Source of the DNA: Promethearchaeota archaeon
GTDB lineage: Archaea > Asgardarchaeota > Lokiarchaeia > Sigyniarchaeales > SOKP01
Reading direction: 5' to 3'
Length of the DNA: 9,128 nucleotides
NCBI GenBank assembly: GCA_030612905.1
Contig: JAUWNA010000056.1
Location: 1-9,128, forward strand
Under the pieces are notes generated by a model. It did no database searches, had not been told where the DNA came from, and worked only from the letters and a program-made list of their open reading frames with translations. Positions 5,964 to 9,128 of this stretch are shown here, piece after piece. The position numbers were made by a program, and so were the translations under genes. How positions within the stretch are numbered: the stretch's first letter is position 1; every line of letters begins with the position of its first letter.

Positions 5964-5998
5964 ACATTTTCGTCAAATTAAATTTTTGATAAAAATGT
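5964..5998 (+). repeat. Imperfect hairpin between Spt5 and the longin-like gene
   Basis: ACATTTT (5964-5970) pairs with AAAATGT (5992-5998), and inside it TCAAA (5973-5977) pairs with TTTGA (5985-5989). A 2x2 mismatch separates the two stems and the loop is 7 bases. It lies 72 bases after Spt5 and about 75 bases before the TATA box of the next gene. The stems are AT-rich and weak, and the function is unknown. Confidence 0.3.
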
Positions 5999-6070
5999 GT
6001 AATTCTATTGCGTTAATGTTATAAGAACGAGATATACAAGAATTTTTAAACTTGAACTATTATTAAAAAA

Positions 6071-6078
6071 GTATAAAA
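6071..6078 (+). promoter_or_regulatory. TATA box for the longin/roadblock-like gene
   Basis: GTATAAAA after a run of As (a BRE-like purine stretch) is a good archaeal TATA box. The start would be near 6101, giving a leader of about 15 bases before the ATG at 6116. Confidence 0.5.
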
Positions 6079-6115
6079 TCTGTATTATTTAGTAAAATAA
6101 ATTTTTTGAATTCGC

Positions 6116-6859
6116 ATGATAAAAAATATTTTCATTATGAAATCTACAGGGGAACTAATCTTTTATAAAACATATGAAGATAGTTTTAATATTAAACTGA
6201 CAAGTAGCTTTTTAAGTGCGATTTTCTCTTTTGTTAAACAAACTCTGAAAACTAAGGAGTTATCTGAAATAGAGGTCGGACCTTTTAGATTTATCTTTGA
6301 GGTTGAAAAAGCTGACTCTAGCGAATTAATGTTCGCTTTATTTAGCGATAGAACCGATAACCTTGTCGAATTGAGGAATCAATTGAGAGAAATTAAAAGC
6401 GAATTCTTAAACGAGTTTGATTTGCAGCTGCTTACTGAGGATTTTGATGGCGAAGTTTCAAAATACCAAAACTTTGAAAAAAATGTTGATGAGATCATCG
6501 AAAGCAAAAAGCTAGTTTCAGATGAGATTCAAAAGGAATTAATTGATGTTTTTAAAGAACTCCATACTTTCTCGTCTTTCGTCATATCTTCAGCGTTACT
6601 AACTCAAACAGGAAGAGTAATTGTATCTTACCTTAATTCTAACGTATTATCTGAAATTATAAGGCTACTAGAAAGCCGATTTATTATCGGAAATTCTAGA
6701 ATACACGAATTAATTTCTCTCGAAGATTACGGGATTTTATCTTTAGTTGGGATGGAAAATTTTATTACCGTCATTCAATTCAAGAAGAACTGCCCTTTTG
6801 AAACTGCGTTAATAATTTCTAAGAAGTTTTCTAAGAGATTAAAAAAAATAATAATGTAA
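6116..6859 (+). CDS. Putative longin-like plus roadblock-like two-domain protein
   Basis: I recognise no exact family; the domain calls come from sequence pattern. Residues 1-105 begin IKNIFIMKSTGELIFYKTY and continue with a helix and a strand (FRFIFEVEKAD, then ELMFALFSDRTDN) and a long helix (LVELRNQLREIKSEFLNEF). This is the strand/helix order of longin domains such as those in adaptin sigma, TRAPP and Mon1-Ccz1 proteins. A charged linker (about 106-145) leads to residues 150-245, where ISSALLTQTGRVIVSYLN, ISLEDYGILSLVGM and FITVIQFKK resemble a roadblock/LC7 domain. Both folds are known partners or regulators of small GTPases. There is no membrane segment or signal peptide, so it should be cytosolic or peripheral. 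The two Rab-like GTPases lie about 3.2 kb upstream, not in the same operon. A structure prediction could change these calls. Confidence 0.6.
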   Translation: MIKNIFIMKSTGELIFYKTYEDSFNIKLTSSFLSAIFSFVKQTLKTKELSEIEVGPFRFIFEVEKADSSELMFALFSDRTDNLVELRNQLREIKSEFLNEFDLQLLTEDFDGEVSKYQNFEKNVDEIIESKKLVSDEIQKELIDVFKELHTFSSFVISSALLTQTGRVIVSYLNSNVLSEIIRLLESRFIIGNSRIHELISLEDYGILSLVGMENFITVIQFKKNCPFETALIISKKFSKRLKKIIM

Positions 6860-6931
6860 ATTCTACTAAATAAATTAAAAAGTTAAATCTCCTTCTCCAT
6901 AGTAGAATATATTTAACAAATTAACATAATA

Positions 6932-6940
6932 TTATAAAAT
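6932..6940 (+). promoter_or_regulatory. TATA-like element for the acyl-CoA dehydrogenase
   Basis: TTATAAAAT is centred about 29 bases before the ATG at 6965. Transcription would start near 6962, downstream of the alternative GTG at 6950, which favours the ATG and a nearly leaderless mRNA. Confidence 0.45.
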
Positions 6941-6964
6941 TGTCAAAAAGTGGTAGTTAAAATT

Positions 6965-8269
6965 ATGGAAAACGAAAAAAAAACCAAATTTATGGACCAA
7001 GCCATTAGTGACGAGATTCTTGAGAAGCTAAGCCTTAAGAATCGATACGCTTTCTTGAATACTAATTTAATGACTGTTTTAGACCAAAAGCATATGACCT
7101 TCCTTAGGAAAGCTGAAAAGTTTTGTGTTCGCTATGAAAAAAAGAATAACATCACTCATGCCCCAGATGAAGAATTCTATCATTGGATCCCCGATTTTGG
7201 AAAAGAAGGGTTAATTTCACGTGCTCATCCTTACGAAGAAATTGACTTAAATTTTCCAGAAAACGGATTAGCCATAGAATTAATGAGGTGTTTAGCCTTA
7301 AGTTTCTTTGACCCTCAGTTTTCTATGGCAGGGGGTGCTACAATATTAGCCATTAATCCGATCTATTTTCATCACGAAAACATACCCGTTAGATTAGAAA
7401 TCTTAAAAAAATTTGTCACCGGTGAAACGCCTGGAGCGATTTTAATCACCGAACCAGAAAGGGGCTCGGATGCGGTACACATGTTGACCACGTGCGACGA
7501 ACAAGGCGACGGTAGCTTTCTTTTAAATGGAGAGAAGATTTATAACACTAACGCTCCTAAAGCGGGATACGTCGTTGCTTACGCTACCGCAGAGAAAAAC
7601 AACGGGAACACGATGGCCCAATTTTTAATCGATACATCTTGGGACGGTTGGAACTGTGAACGAGTTTTCATACCATATGTGCCAAAAGTGTGGCTAGGTA
7701 AGGAAAGGTTCGATAACCTTAGAGTGCCTAAAGAATACGTGTTAGGCGGAGTTGGAAAAGGACGAGAACATTTATTTGAAGGGTTAGTTCCTGAAAGAAT
7801 AGGAATAGCAATCGATTGCATAGCCCAGTGTTGGAACGCAGTTGCTCATGCGGCCATATACGTTAACAACAGAAAGCAGTTCGATCAGATGGTTCTAAAA
7901 TTTCAAGGCGTAGGATTTCTCTTAACAGATCTATGGGCAAGATTAACTAACGTCACGCTAGGACTTTTAATGTTTTGTAAAAATTACGATAGTAAGATGG
8001 AAAAGTTTGGCGGAGAACTTCCTAGAAACATTTCACAAGCTTTAGTAGCTTCTGCTAGTCAGTTCAAGTATCACGCTGCTAAACTTTCAGCAGAAATTTG
8101 TTACGAAAGTGCAAATCTTATGGGTGGTGCAGGACTATGCGATAACACTCTAATGCAAGATTTATTAAACATGTCTAGAATCGCTGAAATCGTTGGAGGC
8201 AGCCGACAAATCCAAAATTATGTGATGTCAATGGCCATGAGACAGCTTTACAAGATGTCGGGCATTTAA
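6965..8269 (+). CDS. Acyl-CoA dehydrogenase family flavoprotein
   Basis: A full-length FAD enzyme (434 residues from this ATG) expected to form the 2,3 double bond of an acyl-CoA and pass electrons to an electron-transfer flavoprotein. The middle strand domain has ITEPERGSDAVHML (161-174), NGEKIYNTNA and the late LRVPKEYVLGGVGKG. The C-terminal helical domain has PERIGIA (276-282), YVNNRKQFDQMVLKFQGV and NLMGGAGL, and ends in EIVGGSRQIQ (408-417). At the usual catalytic Glu position of MCAD (E376, EGT motif) it has Gly (G411). Glu277 in PERIGIA sits where the catalytic Glu lies in isovaleryl- and long-chain acyl-CoA dehydrogenases, so it is the likely base. The substrate is not decided by sequence. 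A GTG at 6950 would add five residues (MVVKI); the TATA spacing favours ATG 6965. No ETF or other beta-oxidation genes lie beside it. Confidence 0.92.
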   Translation: MENEKKTKFMDQAISDEILEKLSLKNRYAFLNTNLMTVLDQKHMTFLRKAEKFCVRYEKKNNITHAPDEEFYHWIPDFGKEGLISRAHPYEEIDLNFPENGLAIELMRCLALSFFDPQFSMAGGATILAINPIYFHHENIPVRLEILKKFVTGETPGAILITEPERGSDAVHMLTTCDEQGDGSFLLNGEKIYNTNAPKAGYVVAYATAEKNNGNTMAQFLIDTSWDGWNCERVFIPYVPKVWLGKERFDNLRVPKEYVLGGVGKGREHLFEGLVPERIGIAIDCIAQCWNAVAHAAIYVNNRKQFDQMVLKFQGVGFLLTDLWARLTNVTLGLLMFCKNYDSKMEKFGGELPRNISQALVASASQFKYHAAKLSAEICYESANLMGGAGLCDNTLMQDLLNMSRIAEIVGGSRQIQNYVMSMAMRQLYKMSGI

Positions 8270-8295
8270 AACATCCAATTTCTTAATATCTCTCA

Positions 8296-8305
8296 TTTTT
8301 TTTTT
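8296..8305 (+). terminator. T10 tract after the acyl-CoA dehydrogenase
   Basis: Ten consecutive Ts, then A and TTTT, lie 27 bases after the stop codon in the gap between two convergent genes. It is a typical archaeal U-tract terminator; no strong stem precedes it. Confidence 0.5.
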
Positions 8306-8342
8306 ATTTTGGTTAATTTATAAATAATTTTAAATTAGGTAA

Positions 8343-8711
8343 TTATTGCATAAAACTCCTATCTTTATGTTTTAATTCAAAATAAGTCTTGTCTCTTTGA
8401 ATGTCTTCGTGTATTTCTGCTAAATTATCGTTTTGCAATAATTTCTCAAAAAAAGACAAGATAGATTCATGCGCTTCTTTGACATAAGTATCTGTTTGAG
8501 AGAATTCAAAAGAAATCTCTTTTAGTAGATCAAAGTCTAATTTGATATCAACTTTCCTTGTCCTTTCAATTTTGAGTCTTAATCGTTTGTCGTGGTAATT
8601 AGTCCATATTGCTTCATAGAAAAAATAATTGATAAATTGAACTGTTTCTGTGGCAATTCCCAAAGATAAAGCAGCAAGCAAATCCCCTGTAACTACTAAA
8701 ATAACTAGCAT
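8343..8711 (-). CDS. DUF2061-type membrane protein, part downstream of an in-frame stop
   Basis: The open frame from the ATG at 8711 gives 122 residues. Its first 40 (VVTGDLLAALSLGIATETVQ, then FINYFFYEAIWTNY) match the second half of the DUF2061 domain, a small membrane domain of unknown function with two hydrophobic segments. The remaining 80 residues are charged, helical and probably cytosolic; I recognise no domain there. The ATG at 8711 is a poor natural start because it falls inside the domain: the codons just before it (8712-8759) read SFLKSVIYRIITIFLG, the expected first half. No ATG, GTG or TTG lies between that stretch and the TAA at 8760-8762. The gene is therefore either broken, affected by one wrong base, or started at an unusual codon. 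It is convergent with the acyl-CoA dehydrogenase. Confidence 0.65.
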   Translation of the reverse strand: MLVILVVTGDLLAALSLGIATETVQFINYFFYEAIWTNYHDKRLRLKIERTRKVDIKLDFDLLKEISFEFSQTDTYVKEAHESILSFFEKLLQNDNLAEIHEDIQRDKTYFELKHKDRSFMQ

Positions 8712-8807
8712 TCCAAGAAAGATTGTTATTATCCTATATATTACGCTTTTTAAGAAACTTTACTTGAGAGTTTCCTTCTTTTTTATTAATTTTTGTATCA
8801 ATTTCAT
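8712..8807 (-). pseudogene. N-terminal part of the same DUF2061 gene, cut by TAA
   Basis: The ATG at 8807 is in frame with the downstream part and reads MKLIQKLIKKKETLK, then TAA (8762-8760), then SFLKSVIYRIITIFLG into the 8711 ATG. A basic lead-in before the first membrane segment is what DUF2061 proteins usually show, so the original start was probably 8807. One base change (for example AAA to TAA, Lys to stop) would explain the break. A TAAA-rich element about 38 bases upstream on this strand could be its promoter. Confidence 0.55.
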
Positions 8808-9078
8808 TTGATAATAGAGAATTAGACTAAATATTTCTTTATTTATTTATTTAATAGAAATGCTCCAAGTAAAAGATTTAATTAAAGCTTCTAAGTGTAG
8901 ATAGTAATAATTAAAAAAGTTTAGAATATTTTGTGTTATAGGTTCTTTTAGTTTTACGGATTTTACGAAACGGATATTTTAATGTTAAAAAAACTCAAAA
9001 AATACATTGTTTTAGTAATGTTCTTTTAGTAGAAAAATTTGATTTTCTTAAACAGTTTAAAAAAATATTGATAAGTTT
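8808..9078. other. AT-rich intergenic region
   Basis: No convincing gene or RNA was found in this 271-base stretch on either strand. It holds four TTTA units (8838-8853), which read TAAA on the minus strand and may form the promoter of the DUF2061 gene, and two copies of GTTCTTTTAG (8942-8951 and 9020-9029). A 15-codon frame near 8980 is too short and too lysine/AT-biased to call. Confidence 0.5.
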
Positions 9079-9128
9079 ATGCGTTTAAAGAAAAGTTATT
9101 TTTTGATGATAAGTATTCTTGGGTTGCT
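9079..9128 (+). CDS. Start of a gene running off the right edge, possible signal peptide
   Basis: An ATG at 9079 opens a frame that stays open to the end of the window (16 codons). It reads MRLKKSYFLMISILGL: basic residues and then a hydrophobic run, like the start of a secretion signal or membrane anchor. AT-rich TATA candidates lie about 20-30 bases upstream. With so few codons this is only a possible gene and its function cannot be guessed. Confidence 0.35.
   Translation, partial: MRLKKSYFLMISILGL

Noticed and set aside
7579..7821. Open frame on the minus strand inside the acyl-CoA dehydrogenase
   Set aside because: Antisense to a well conserved enzyme; its proline/serine-rich translation matches no domain I know.
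8760..8762. Pyrrolysine or other recoding at the DUF2061 stop
   Set aside because: The codon is TAA, not TAG, and no recoding element is visible; mutation or sequence error is simpler.
8980..9030. Short plus-strand frame starting MLKKLKKY
   Set aside because: Only 15 codons, no conserved feature, and lysine-rich frames of this length arise easily in A-rich DNA.

Overview
The window looks like an Asgard archaeal (Lokiarchaeota-type) chromosome segment. It is very AT-rich. It carries archaeal information-processing genes (aIF1A and Spt5), genes typical of Asgard genomes (two Rab-like small GTPases and a protein with a longin-like start and a roadblock-like end), and archaeal TATA boxes. I see no rRNA, tRNA, CRISPR array or insertion sequence. 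The lineage call rests on gene content only.

Left part (1-930), all on the minus strand: the N-terminal part of a PAS-domain sensor protein that runs off the left edge, then a small EutQ/DUF861-type cupin with a hairpin plus U-tract behind its stop. Middle left (1173-2886), plus strand: two paralogous Ras/Rab-like GTPases (about 59% identical by hand count) flanking an Fcf1-type PIN-domain protein. The leader of the first GTPase holds two adjacent perfect dyads, and the spacer before the second holds a cluster of overlapping dyads.

Centre (2917-5891): an iron-type alcohol dehydrogenase (minus) diverges from a metal-binding cupin. The reading frame of that cupin clearly extends upstream of its first ATG. 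aIF1A follows 32 bases later, then Spt5 with unusual acidic tails at both ends. Right part (6116-9128): the longin/roadblock-like protein, an acyl-CoA dehydrogenase, a DUF2061-type membrane protein (minus) interrupted by an in-frame TAA, and the first codons of a gene, possibly with a signal peptide, that runs off the right edge.

Most genes have their own TATA-like element, often about 24-30 bases before the start codon, so many transcripts may be leaderless or nearly so and the region is probably mostly single-gene units. The GTPases and the longin/roadblock protein are plausible parts of one regulatory or membrane-associated switch, but nothing in the sequence proves they interact. The dehydrogenases and cupins are ordinary metabolic genes mixed among them.
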